The notes under the pieces are model-generated. The model searched no databases. It was not told the origin of the DNA and saw nothing but the letters and a program-made list of their open reading frames with translations. Shown in pieces: positions 24,244-34,130 of a DNA stretch of 64,000 nucleotides; position 1 is the stretch's first letter, and each line of letters opens with the position of its first letter. Source of the DNA: Coenobita brevimanus. Its lineage: Eukaryota > Arthropoda > Malacostraca > Decapoda > Coenobitidae. The translations under genes and the position numbers were made by a program. The DNA lies in NCBI GenBank assembly GCA_032717465.1, contig CM064632.1, positions 28,582,578 to 28,646,577 on the forward strand, written 5' to 3'.

Positions 24244-24675
24244 ACATTAAAGAAATATGTAAATTGAAAGACAAGGGCCCTTCTTCCGTGGAACCGCCAT
24301 CACCGCAAGATCCACAAAATCTTCAAGATTCCAAGTTGATGGAGAGTCTGACAGGGAAGGGGAGAGGCAGGGGAGGGGGAAGGGGAGAGACAGACGAAGA
24401 CGGCAGCGGAAGGGGGAATGGGGAGGGGCAGCAGAAGAGCTGGTCTGGAGAGGGGGGAGAACAGAGAGTTGTCAAGGGGCGGAAGTGGGTCAGAAGGGAA
24501 CGAGGACAAGTTGGGGACATGGTGATAAAGAAGGTGTGATACTGTCGTACGGTTATTGTCCTATGTAGACTGTATTATTTAGAGACTTAATCTTTGGTAC
24601 ATATGCGCGGACTCGGTCTTACTCGTGCGCTCATTCTCACTCGGGTACACACACACAAAAAACATAATACTGAAA
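24244..24675. other. No gene seen
   Basis: G-rich at first (a 91-codon Gly/Arg-rich frame without family resemblance), then mixed sequence. Confidence 0.5.
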
Positions 24676-24679
24676 AGCG

Positions 24680-24754
<75 letters not shown>
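24676..24754. repeat. GC, AC and AT compound microsatellite
   Basis: A short GC run, about 22 AC units and about 11 AT units in direct succession. Confidence 0.96.
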
Positions 24755-24975
24755 CATCCATCCATCCATCATCCAATCCTACGTTGCCCCATGAGGAGCG
24801 TAGGAGCCCGGGGCTAGGCAGTTGGTCCTGACATTTATGATGAGAGTGACCAACCTCACTCATCCCTGAATGGCATTACGTGAGCAATAAACCCCAATCA
24901 CCCCTTAGGTATAAACCTTCACCGGCTCAATCCGATTGGAGCTCAATAATTACCCACTAAACTACCAGGCGCCAA
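24755..24975 (-). mobile_element. tRNA-derived SINE with GATG tail (probable)
   Basis: On the minus strand the right end starts 'ggcgcctggtagtttagtgg', which fits a Pol III A box. A weak B-box-like 'gaaggtttatacct' follows about 50 nt later. The other end runs into a GATG tetranucleotide array (24755-24775). Length is about 220 bp. No second copy is in the window, so the assignment rests on structure alone. Confidence 0.55.
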
Positions 24976-25011
24976 AATTTGGTTATATGGATACCACCCA
25001 GCATAGTAAAT

Positions 25012-25258
25012 GGTTTCCTGGTGTACAGGAAACCATTTGGCTTGTCACTCAGTGCAGAGTCACCCACAGGCAGAAGGAAGAGGAAAGAATGAAGGAATGA
25101 AAGACAGAAGAGGGAGTGTAAAGTCACCCGCAGGCAGAAAGACGAGGAAAGAATGAAGGAAAGAAAGACAGAAGATGGAAGGAAAGAACGATGGAGGAGA
25201 GTACAGGGCAGACATCCGAGAGCAGCACTACACTGAGTGAGTGGATGGTGAGCGCCCC

Positions 25259-25260
<2 letters not shown>
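25012..25260 (+). repeat. Hairpin-headed dispersed repeat, copy 1
   Basis: It begins with a perfect 9-bp stem (ggtttcctg / caggaaacc, 25012-25034, 5-base loop). It contains 'gagtcaccc' and ends with 'ctacactgagtgagtgg' and 'gagcgcccccatt'. The same order of blocks is found at 29317-29430. An internal purine-rich unit of about 70 bp ('gtcacccrcaggcagaa') is duplicated. A small non-autonomous DNA element is possible, but no target duplication or transposase link is seen. Confidence 0.6.

Positions 25261-25263
<3 letters not shown>

Positions 25264-25312
<49 letters not shown>
25264..25312. repeat. AT microsatellite
   Basis: About 24 AT units lying directly against the truncated 5' edge of the next LINE copy. 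Confidence 0.97.
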
Positions 25313-25315
<3 letters not shown>

Positions 25316-25832
25316 ATGAGCGATTGGTGAAAAAGATAACTAGATCTGATGTGAGAGGTGTAAGGCTGAGAGGAAGACCACGAATAGGATGGATGGACAG
25401 TGTGAAGAGAGCGCTGGATGTGAGAGGGATGTCTGTTGAGCAAGGAAGAGTGGCTGTGCGTGACAGAAATAAATGGAGAGAAATTGTGAATGAATAAGTG
25501 ATGACGCAGCCTTGAGGGGATATTCTCCCGCATTTGGTCTGATCAGCTAGGCAGGTCAGGTGCGGGTAAGGGGATGAGTCTGTTATGATGAGGCAGGGGT
25601 AAACCAGCTCTGCTGTCGGGCCCTGCTGCGGATGTCACTGATTGCATTGCGCAGTTGACCCTTGTGCGGTGTGGTGCGGTGAGGATCTGTCCGTTCTCCC
25701 CTTTGGGGCTAAGATGCGAATGAATGTGTTTGAATGGATGAGTAAATGGGGAGTGTGTCGTCCTGTCTCGGCTACCTCCCTTTCCTTGGGGGAAGCAGCC
25801 TAGGTATATAGATTGATAGATAGATAGATATA
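25313..25832 (+). mobile_element. 5'-truncated RTE-like LINE, 3' end
   Basis: Nearly identical to 13671-14185. The last 61 codons of the ORF (from about NERLVKKITRSDV to the stop TAA at 25496), the whole 3' untranslated region and a GATA tail are kept. Only scattered substitutions separate the two copies, so they belong to one young family. Confidence 0.92.
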
Positions 25833-26313
25833 TACAGCAATAGACAGCAAAATAGAGAAAAAATATTGAAAGATAATAGTGACATGGCATCTGAATGCAC
25901 TAGAAATTAATGATATTGGCAGTTCTTTATTGTTATGCACTAAAATTAAATGTAGACGTCAGATTAGATTTTTTTTTTTTGGAGGGGGGCAAGCGAATTA
26001 GTATAAAATAAGACAAAGCTGTTTTATTTTTCAACTCAGAGTGAAAACGATGACGTCTTAGATGACGTGTGAATGGCTGTGCGACACTGCTTCGAATTAG
26101 TATTAAATTTGTGCTCTCGTTTTCTCTGTTTCTGCATCCTACCTTACTCCATCTCTTTGATAGAAAAGTAGGATTGGAATGATGAGGACTGATTGATTGA
26201 TTGACCAAATCAAAGCTGGCGGCACAACTGCTTGGGTGATGATGGTGATGATGTACAGAGTACAAATCAACGCTGGCTGCACAAAAAGGAAAGCGATGCG
26301 TCATAGCGTGTTA
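25833..26313. other. No gene seen
   Basis: AT-rich sequence with an imperfect duplication of 'caaatcaaagctggcggcac' (about 26208 and 26266). No coding feature. Confidence 0.5.
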
Positions 26314-26351
26314 TTACAGCATGTATTTTTGTATAAAAATACATGCTGTAA
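26314..26351. repeat. Perfect 17-bp inverted repeat with 4-base loop
   Basis: 'ttacagcatgtattttt' (26314-26330), then 'gtat', then its exact reverse complement (26335-26351). It lies about 45 bp upstream of the truncated 5' edge of the next LINE. It is unlikely to be a terminator in this context. Confidence 0.9.
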
Positions 26352-26394
26352 ATGGAAAGGTGAAAGGGTGAGATAATGGGAATATGGTTTAGGT

Positions 26395-29240
26395 ATATGT
26401 ACGGGAGTCAATGAGAATGAGAGGGCAAGAGAGGGAGTATATCTGATGATAAGCAAGAAGTGGAAGGAGAATATAAAAGAGTATGGAACAGTGGGTGCAA
26501 GGATTGTATGGGTGAGGATGAAAGTAGGCATACAAGCGTGGGCGATTGTATGTGTGTATGCTCCGACAGAGGACCGAGTGGCTAGAGTGAAAGATGAGTT
26601 TTGGGCGAGAGTAGAAGCATGTATGGACAAGTTTGAGGGAGCGAGAGAGTGCTTTTGATTGGAGACATGAATGGCAAAGTTGGGAATGTACGAGTGGATG
26701 GAGTGGTTGGTCAGTGGGGTGTGCCAGCTGAAGTAGATGGGAATGGTAGTGCATTGGTGGACATCTGTGCTGGTAAGGGGTTGGCAATAGCTAACACCTA
26801 CTTTCGGCATAAGATGATCCACCGGTATACATGGAGAGTAATAAGGAGGATGGATGGTGAACTTGTTGAACGAAAGGCAATGATAGACCATGTGTGTGTG
26901 GATGAGCGAATGAGAAGACAAGTGTTGGATGCAAGAATGTGGAGAGGGTGGGGGAATATAGTCTCGGACCATCACTTAGTGATGTCGAAGATAAAGCTGC
27001 AAAGAAAATGGTTAAGGAGACGAAGGGGAAGACAGGAGGAAACAGTTCCTGTGAGAAGAGTGGAGAATTTGCAAGATAGTGAGAGAATGGCAGAGTATAA
27101 GAGCATAGTGGAAGAAAGATTGGGAAGGTATGAGCTAGAGCAGATGGAAGGGGTGGAAGACGTATGTAAGATATTCACGGAAGAGATAGGGGCAGCATGT
27201 GAGGTGGTTTGTGGAGTGAGGAGGAGATGCAAGGGTGTGCAAGGGACAGCATGGTGGAATGATGAGGTGAAACGAGCTGTGGAACAAAAGAAGGCATATA
27301 GTGAATGGCTAGCGAGTAGAGGTAGGGGAGAAGATATGAGAGAGAAGAGAGAGGTATATGTGAGCAGGAGAAGGGAGGTGAAGAGACTGGTGAAGGAGAG
27401 TAAGAAGAAAGTGGATGAAGAGTTTGGGAGGAATCTGAGTGTGAAATGGAGGGAGAGTAAGAAATTGTTTTGGAAGGAGGTAAGGAAAGTAAGGCAGTGT
27501 GAAAGGGGAAATAGTAGGGAAGTGAAAGATAGGAATAATAGATTGTTGGTGGAGAAGAGAGAGAAATTGAGGAGATGGAAGGAGCACTTTGAGGATTTGT
27601 TGAATGTAGAGAGTGAGAGCAGTGCGAGTATAAGTGGTTGGGGAATGGCTGGGAGAAGAAGAGATGAGAGGAGGGAGGAAGAGATCAGTAGGGCAGAAGT
27701 AGTGGAAGCAATGAAGAAGATCAAATTGGGAAAGGCCCCAGGAATTGATGGAGTGTGTGGTGAAATGCTGAGGTATGGGGGTGAGATTGTTGTGGAGTGG
27801 ATATGGAAGTTGTGTAGATTGGCTTGGGAAGAGGGAAGGGTTCCGGACGACTGGAAATCAGGTATAATTGTTCCTTTATACAAAGGAAAGGGGGAGAGAG
27901 AAGTATGTGGTAACAATATGGGTATTTGCCTTCTTAGTGTGACTGGTAAATATATGGTAGAATACTCATTGATAGGGTTAGGCATATGACAGAGGAGCTA
28001 GTTGGAGAAGAACAAGGGGGATTTAGAAAGGGAAAAGGGTGTGTAGATCAGATATTTGTTCTAAGATGTTTAGTGGAGAAGTATCTAGAGAAGGGAAAGA
28101 AAGTGTGTGCTGCCTTCATGGACTTGGAGAAAGCTTATGACAGAATAGATAGGCAAGGTATGTGGAAGGTATTAAGAATATATGGAGTGGAGGGAAAATT
28201 GTTGAGTGCTGTGAAGAGTATGTACGAAGGAGCTAGGGCTACGGTGCGAGTGGATGGTGAGCTGAGTGAGTTCTTTGATCTCAATGTGGGACTGAAACAG
28301 AGTTGTGTGATGTCTCAATGGCTGTTTAATATATACATGGATGGGGTTGTAAAGGAGATGCAAGGTAGGGCAGTGGATGTGGGGGTGGCTCTAATGAATG
28401 AGGGTGAGATTTGGAAGCTTCCGGTGTTGCTGTTTGCTAATGATACAGTATTGTTGAGTGAAGATGAATGGGAGTTGCAAGGTTTGGTGAATGAATTTGG
28501 GACAGTGTGCAGGAAGAGGAATCTGAAAGTTAATGTAAACAAGAGTAAAGTTATGGTGTTTGAGAGGAATGAAGTCACAGAATGTACAGTGAGGTTGGAT
28601 GGTGGGGATATGGAGAATGTGAGTGCATTTAAGTACTTGGGTAGTGTGATGAGTAAGGATGGAACTTTGGGGGATGAAGTGCATGAAAGGGTACAGCAGG
28701 GAAGGAAGGTTGTTGGTTCACTGAAAGCAGTGATGAGGAATAGGGAGGTGAGTATGGAAGTTAAGAAGTCACTGCATGATAGTATTGTGATCCCTACCCT
28801 GACATATGGAAGCGAGGCGTGGACCCTGCAAGAGGGGAACAAGTCAAGAGTGAGAGCAGTAGAAATGAGTTACTTGAGAGGAGCATGTGGAGTGACATGG
28901 AGGGACAGGTTGACGAATGAAGAAGTGAAGGAACGTTGTGGGGTAGATGTGGATGTGGCTGAGAAGATTAGAAGAAATACACTGAGGTGGTTCGGACATG
29001 TGGAGAGAATGGAGAATGAAGGACTGACTAAGAGGGTGTAAGTAGGTGAGGTGGAGGGAGGGAGAGGGAGGGGTAGACCGAGGATGAGGTGGAGGGATGG
29101 AGTTGAGAGGTATATGAGGGAGGGGGGGGTGAGTTGGGGGGAGGGTAGTCAAATGGTGGGTGACAGAGCGACTTCGAGGCGTTTTGTCTGCGGCCACCCT
29201 TTGCGGGATTAGGGCGTCGGGCTAATGATAGATAGATTTT
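26395..29240 (+). mobile_element. Decayed RTE-like LINE, second family
   Basis: A single-ORF element related to, but clearly diverged from, the one at 10795. The N-terminal part of the endonuclease is missing; two frameshifts, one internal stop and one catalytic substitution are present. The 3' end has the family's 'ggccaccctttgcgggatt' block and a GATA tail (about 29226-29236). Further 3' fragments of related elements lie at 33176-33530 (-) and 34131-34420 (+). Confidence 0.88.
26446..29212 (+). pseudogene. RTE-like endonuclease/reverse transcriptase, frameshifted and catalytically altered
   Basis: Three frame segments: 26446-26658 (endonuclease middle, VCVYAPTEDRVARVKDEFW), 26649-27989 (IGDMNGKVGNV, the endonuclease end SDHHLVMSKIK, a basic linker, polymerase entry GKAPGIDGVCGEMLR) and 27986-29212 (CAAFMDLEKAYDRIDRQG, then the catalytic box and thumb). 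Frame changes occur near 26640-26658 and 27960-27985. A TAA at 29039-29041 interrupts the conserved tail, which otherwise runs to a TAG at 29210-29212. The catalytic box reads LLFANDTVLL, where family members have FADD, so an essential Asp is replaced by Asn. The copy is dead. Confidence 0.87.
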
Positions 29241-29316
29241 TGTATGTATGTATAAATGTTTGTCCAGTATGTTTAGCCATGACGACTCGTTACTACCACA
29301 CTTGTCCCTTGAATAG

Positions 29317-29430
29317 GTTTCCATCGTTGTAGGAAACCGCTTAGTGTGATATTCATTGTAGAGTCACCCGAAAACCTCGCTACATTGAGTAACTGTATGG
29401 GCGGCGCCCCCTGTGTGAATCTCTGTAGTG
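29317..29430 (+). repeat. Hairpin-headed dispersed repeat, copy 2
   Basis: It starts with ggtttcc and ggaaacc separated by 9 bases. It then shows 'gagtcaccc', 'ctacattgagtaactg' and 'ggcgccccctgtgtg' in the same order as copy 1 at 25012-25260, but without the purine-rich insert. Confidence 0.6.
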
Positions 29431-29628
29431 TTTTTTTATGTGACGGAGTTAGGCCACTTCGAATACTAAATTGTGGTGCCATGAAATGCAGTTACGCTTT
29501 TTTGAGGCCTCCTTGGTTACTAGTCAAATCAAGCCTCCACTCGGACTACACTTGGCCATCAACTGAGCTGAAAAGGGCGAACGATAACTGTCAAGTTAGA
29601 AAAAATAAAACTGCATTTCCCCGTAATA

Positions 29629-29695
29629 GACCCTTCTAGCAAACTCTCCTCTTCCACTTTTCAGGTGAGAGGGTGAGGAGGCTTAGTTAGTTAGT

Positions 29696-29731
<36 letters not shown>

Positions 29732-29784
29732 CTTAATTTACCCAAACAGACCCTCATAGCAAACTCTCGCCTTTCACTCTACAG
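29629..29784 (+). promoter_or_regulatory. Duplicated acceptor-like modules upstream of the exon
   Basis: Two copies, 120 bp apart, of 'agaccct..tagcaaactctc' followed by a pyrimidine run and CAG: 29629-29664 and 29749-29784. The first CAG is directly followed by GTGAG (29665-29669), giving an acceptor-donor junction like the one at 6114. Further AG/GTAAA contact is seen at 29823/29824. A GA microsatellite (29697-29727) lies between the copies. These may be decoy, recursive or ancestral splice sites; no function is shown. Confidence 0.45.
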
Positions 29785-29858
29785 ATTCCATTAGTAAAAG
29801 AAAACACCTTATAATTCCCCCAGGTAAACTTTTTAACCCCTCCGCTTCCTCTTTGCAG

Positions 29859-30011
29859 GTGCCATCTTTGACCGTGACTCAAGGGACATACAGGGCGCCT
29901 TCCTCCACGCCATCAAGCAGTACAACCAAAACTACACCAGCCGCGGACTCGAGCTACACGCCTTCGTCGATATTATTAGCACTGCCGATGCCTTCAAGAT
30001 CTCCAGACTGA
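29859..30011 (+). CDS. AMPA-type ionotropic glutamate receptor, one amino-terminal-domain exon
   Basis: Acceptor 'ccgcttcctctttgcag' ends at 29858 and donor GTGAGT starts at 30012. The exon is 153 bp (51 codons), phase 1 at both ends. The peptide starts AIFDRDSRDIQGAF and ends AFVDIISTADAFKISRL. The combination of a GAIF start and a '(V/I)DxIxTADAFKxSRL' end is characteristic of the extracellular amino-terminal (leucine-binding-protein-like) domain of invertebrate AMPA-type receptors such as Drosophila GluRIA/IB (recalled from family knowledge). That domain governs subunit assembly of these glutamate-gated cation channels at synapses. One possible N-glycosylation site (NYT) is present. The signal peptide, ligand-binding halves and membrane segments are not in the window, so the flanking introns must be long. 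A kainate-type receptor is a less likely alternative. Confidence 0.82.
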   Translation: MPSLTVTQGTYRAPSSTPSSSTTKTTPAADSSYTPSSILLALPMPSRSPD

Positions 30012-30296
30012 GTGAGTGTTCGGCTTTGTATCCTCTTGAGTTTATGATGATTTTTTAGGTCCGTTCATGATCTCCTGAAATCGTGATTCTTTGTTGTGAT
30101 GTGTAAGTTTTTAAAGTGAGTGAGTGTTCAGGTATTTCTCCTTGAGCTTTCAACGATTTTAACTCCATCTTGCAAAGTAACTCCATCTTGTGTAGTGTTT
30201 ATAATTAGTGGATGCATAGGAAATGCAGTGATATAGGTAGGCTGCGAAGTAATGGCGATTTTTTGTGTGTCGGCGAGAGCATGTAAAGATTATCAT
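30012..30296 (+). other. Intron sequence with duplicated donor-like segment
   Basis: The first 45 bp after the exon ('gtgagtgttcgg', then 'tatcctcttgagttt') recur in diverged form about 107 bp downstream (from about 30117: 'gtgagtgagtgttcagg', then 'tctccttgagctt'). A small tandem 'taactccatctt' follows at about 30160-30195. No coding sequence. Confidence 0.55.
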
Positions 30297-30965
30297 ACAC
30301 GAAAGGATTGACTATGCTTGAGAGTCTCTTGAGTGTGTGAAAGAGTTTTGTTATCTGGGGTATATGTTATATACTGGAGGTGGAGCTGGAGCTAGTTCTG
30401 TGGCTAGGGTAAGGAGTGTTTGGAGAAAATTCAGGAAGCTGTTGTCTCACCTGACACTGAGAGGGCTCTCCTTCCTTGCTGAGGGATCTTTGTATGCGGC
30501 ATGTGTTAGGAATGCAATTCTGTTAGGAAGAGGCAGTAAAGGAGGAGGATATTTGTAGACTCAAACGTACAGAAACGACATTTATTAGCTGGATGTGTAG
30601 TGTGTCCTTGAATGGGAGGCAGGGGGAAGGGGGTGGGGTTAAGATTATAATTGAAGAGTCGAGAGTTGGGGACGTGAATATATTATTACTGTGATGAGGA
30701 GGGGTAGATTGAGACAGTCTGGGCATATTGAGAGGATGGGAGACGACAACTGGGTGCGGAAGGTGAGAAAAATGAGCGTCGACTGTATGGTTGCGAAGGG
30801 CAGAACAGAAATGATCGGGATGAGATCTTAGTGTGTGACCTCAGGGATAAGCGACTGAATAGGGAGGCTGCTAAAGATCGAGCGGCGTGAAGAAGAGCCG
30901 TTGGGTGACCAAGGCAGACGCATGCAAGTATGTTGGCCTTTTCTAAATGAAACGAAGCGAAACGA
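30297..30965 (+). mobile_element. 5'-truncated RTE-like LINE (PHD-finger family), 3' end
   Basis: It matches the end of the 17710-19380 element: ESLECVKEFCYLG, then VARVRSVWRKFRKLL and LRGLSFLAEGSLYAACVR, with several frame disruptions after about 30530. It keeps the 3' tail missing there ('gacgcatgcaagtatgttgg') and ends in decayed GAAAC repeats (about 30945-30962). It lies about 285 bp downstream of the receptor exon. Confidence 0.85.
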
Positions 30966-31384
30966 TTTAACCCTTTTCAACCCGGGGATGTTGGTTTGGT
31001 TACATTCTTGCAGATTTTTTTCTCATGACGATTTTATCATTTAGGCGGGGCCGGGGGGGGGGGGGGAGTTGGAGTTCCGGTTGATTCACACCTTCCCTTC
31101 GACCCGAGGACGGCATTTTGTTAATATTCTCGCTGTCTCAGGCTAAGATAGATATGGCCTTCTTTAGCGTCTGCTTTATTGGAGATCTTTCCTAAGCTGA
31201 ATATAATCATCCTTAGATAACAAGAATAAGCAAAAGAAAAAAGAGAAAACATAAGAAGGAAAAAGAAAGACGTCACTGGTATATAAATAGTGTACGATCT
31301 CGATTTTTTCCTGTATTCTCAATTTTCCCAGGATTTGTGACCCCTCTCAGGCTCTGCAGATTAAGGGTCCTAGTGTAAATGACT
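30966..31384. other. No gene; G-run and short dispersed motif
   Basis: 'taacccttttcaacccgggg' at about 30969 is one of several related 'taaccctttcaaccc..gga' sequences (also near 36633, 46499 and 55347). An interrupted G run of about 20 lies around 31047-31069. Confidence 0.5.
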
Positions 31385-31880
31385 TTGGGGATTTCTTAAC
31401 ACCTCTTCCTTAGCGATTTATTCTGACCCTCACACATCCGTACCCTCTGCCATGTTAATGATGCAGACTATGTCGATATTTAAACGATAAAGTTAACATG
31501 CAGCAGAATATTCAGGTGAAGTATGCCCAATAAATTGCTGTGGAAAAGGCCCTAACACCAGTTCCATAGCGGTTTATTATTGGCTACGTCTAGTTAATAA
31601 ATTGCTGGGGAAAGGGCCCACCTCTTCCTTAGCGATTTATTATTGGATACGTCTAGTTAATAAATTGTTGTGGAAAGAGCCTAAAATCTCCATCTCTCCA
31701 TTTTGAATTCTGAGTTGTAACAAGAGATAAACGCTAAGATATCATGCTGGCCACGAAAAAGTGCTGTGGAAATAATGTACAGCAGTAGTATTGTGTATCT
31801 GTGGCTGAAAAACGACGACAATCTGAGCCAAGTTAAGGTGACAGGACTATAGAAGGTACTCATCAACTGAAAAAAAAAAA
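31385..31880 (+). repeat. Dispersed repeat with internal tandem of about 65 bp
   Basis: 'tagcgatttattattggat' and 'gtctagttaataaattg' recur about three times between 31505 and 31680. The right half (31685-31870, 'ccatctctccattttga' onward) matches 44155-44345. Left-hand motifs match 6188-6230 and, reversed, 34590-34680. Class unknown. Confidence 0.65.
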
Positions 31881-32099
31881 AGAAAAAATATGGCAAGACA
31901 AAGGTGTACCAATAAGAGTCATTTTTTATCAGTCCCTATAAAATCCATTGCAGGGTTGAATCTTCTCCACAGAGGAAGAGAAGAGCTGCCTGAATACACT
32001 TATACATGCTGGCCTCGTCTGGTGGGCTAAGGAGTTCTCTGTAGTGAGAGTAGTGTTAGGGAAAGGTTGAGCTTCGCGATGACAGACACAGACAGAAGC

Positions 32100-32100
<1 letters not shown>

Positions 32101-32163
<63 letters not shown>

Positions 32164-32190
32164 CGTGTGCATGTGTGCGTGTGTGCGCGC
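32101..32190. repeat. GT microsatellite with GTGC variants
   Basis: About 29 GT units followed by GTGC/GTGT variants. Confidence 0.96.
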
Positions 32191-32838
32191 TCACAGCCTC
32201 GAGGAAATAAATAATTCTTATGTGACAAAATCATAAACGCAAAAGCTTCCGAGGGGTATTGGTGATGAAAATCCTTAAATTCTGCTTATTTTAAGTGGGT
32301 TATCAGGTAGTGTGGGAGAGAAAGGTTTTTACAGCATCTGTGACGAAGGAGGGTTTGGAAGCTGTTAGTTCGTTCGTCTGTTTCCTTCCATCAGACGTCA
32401 GTGAAGAGATTGAGAGTACATCATTCCATCATTAAATTTTCCAAGACACTGTTGCTCCTATTATGCATTTGTTACTCTTTTTATGAAGTATCAAAGTTGA
32501 TTTCGTAAAGCTTTTCTTTTGATGTCTATTTCATTCCATCTGACTTCACTGAATGGATGGAGAGTAAGTCATTCCATAATTATCATGATTTTTTTTTCTG
32601 TGTTTCTAATCTTACTGCTTAGCATTATGTTTCTCCTTTTTTTTTTTTTTTTTTTCTTTTTTTGCATCACGACTTAAGATAAAATTTTGGAAGGTGTTAG
32701 CTACTTCTGGTGTCTGTTTCCTTCCTTCGTACATCTCTGAGTAGGGAAAAAATATATAATTTTTGTAATTTTAAAGAGAGTTTTGCCCTTGGTATTTTCC
32801 CATCTCGCTTCTTTGGATCACGGTTCGGGAAAGATGCT

Positions 32839-32869
<31 letters not shown>

Positions 32870-33175
32870 AAGAATGATAATAATGCACCTTTATAATCTC
32901 ACATTTAAACATGCATCTAATATCCTTGTCAATTCCTCTCTGTAGATTAATAAAGTCCCCCATGTTCACGCCACAAGTAACCTAACAGTATTATATTTTA
33001 CTCCTGCCTCCCCTACACGGCTTTATCTGGCTTTACCACTTGATCCACATGATTATCTTTTCTGTTAGACTCTTGCTGCTTAGAGAATATTGGACCCAAC
33101 CTAGGAAAGGCCCAGCTAGGAGGAAGTGCTAAAGGGTTTGCCTATTTTTCCTAGTTCGAAAGTCCCTTGTAAACT
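32191..33175. other. No gene; T-runs and CT array
   Basis: A diverged pair of segments ('tccttccatcagacgtcagt' near 32387 and 'cattccatctgacttcactg' near 32531) suggests an old duplication of about 145 bp. A poly-T run (about 32637-32655) and a CT array (about 32839-32866) are present. No coding sequence. Confidence 0.55.
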
Positions 33176-33530
33176 TCTGTCTGTCTGTCTATCTGTCAGT
33201 CTGTCTGTCTTTCTATCTATCTATCTATCTGTCTGTTACCAGACGCCGTAATTCCGCAAGGGATAGGCACAAAGGAATTACCTCCACGTCGCCATGTTGT
33301 CACTTGACTCTCCCCCCTCCAGCTCATACCCCCGCTGTCATATATTTCTCCATCCCATCTCTCTATGTCCTCCCCGGCCTCACCCTCCTCCTCACACACA
33401 CATACTTCTAGTCAGTCTCTCATTCTCCATCCCCAGCACATGCTCAACGTATCCCGAGTATTTCTCTTAACACTTTGAATCGCACCTACATCAGCACCAC
33501 AACCCTCCATTACTTCCTTCAAACTTCATT
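33176..33530 (-). mobile_element. 3' fragment of RTE-like LINE
   Basis: On the minus strand, traces of the conserved end of the 26395-29240 family ORF are readable: KEVMEGCGADVG, the segment for the FGHVERMEN block (frameshifted), MENERLTRS and the Cys-Val-rich stretch. The 'cttgcggaattacggcgtct' 3' block and a GATA/GACA tail follow (33176-33236). The tail is the CTGT/CTAT array seen on +. Confidence 0.72.
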
Positions 33531-33725
33531 TTAAGTTAATATTTCCTCTAGATAACAAAAAGAAAACATGTCGTCGTAGTGAAGGGATGGGAGAGAGCTT
33601 TAATATGTTAAAAGAATTAATCACAAATACGTGTAATATTACCCTGAAGGTGTCGTGAAACAGTAAATGAAAACTTGGTATTCCATTTCACTTTTTTCCC
33701 AGCGAGTTAAACGTCATGTAAATAA

Positions 33726-33900
33726 GTACGTGGCGGCGGTGCACTCGGTAGTGTACTCGTCTCGTAAGCAAGAAGTCCCAGGTTCGATTTCCGGACGTAC
33801 CATGAGAGCTTTAGACAGATCTCCTTTGCACTAGTTTGTTCATACCTAAAACTTCATTAAGGACCTGGATGTAAAAAGACACGTCGTTATTCTAGGTGAA
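33726..33900 (+). mobile_element. tRNA-derived SINE (probable)
   Basis: A tRNA-like head: 'tggcggcggtgcactcggta' resembles a Pol III A box and 'ggttcgatttcc' is a good B box about 45 nt later. The body after it does not fold as a tRNA acceptor stem, so a SINE or a tRNA pseudogene is more likely than a working tRNA gene. Confidence 0.55.
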
Positions 33901-34081
33901 GAAACTACAGACTCTTGATGCACAGACATACAACGCCATCTGTGTCACATGCACCCACCCCGTGCCTACACACCCCTTCCCTGCTCGATCTAAACCATCG
34001 TGGGAAGGTTTCGTCGCTGCAGCACCTCGCACTGAAGAGGCTCAGTCCAAGAGTGGAGTATAAAGGACGCAACATCATCAT

Positions 34082-34085
<4 letters not shown>

Positions 34086-34129
<44 letters not shown>
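34086..34129. repeat. GT microsatellite
   Basis: About 22 GT units, directly against the truncated edge of a LINE copy. Confidence 0.97.

Positions 34130-34130
<1 letters not shown>

Noticed and set aside
26331..26351. Intrinsic transcription terminator
   Set aside because: A hairpin plus T-run model applies to bacteria; this is eukaryotic intergenic or intronic DNA.
26972..28842. Minus-strand frames of 337 and 175 codons
   Set aside because: Antisense of the decayed RTE-like LINE.
33726..33800. Functional tRNA gene
   Set aside because: A and B box resemblance only; acceptor and anticodon stems do not pair convincingly, and SINE-like sequence follows.
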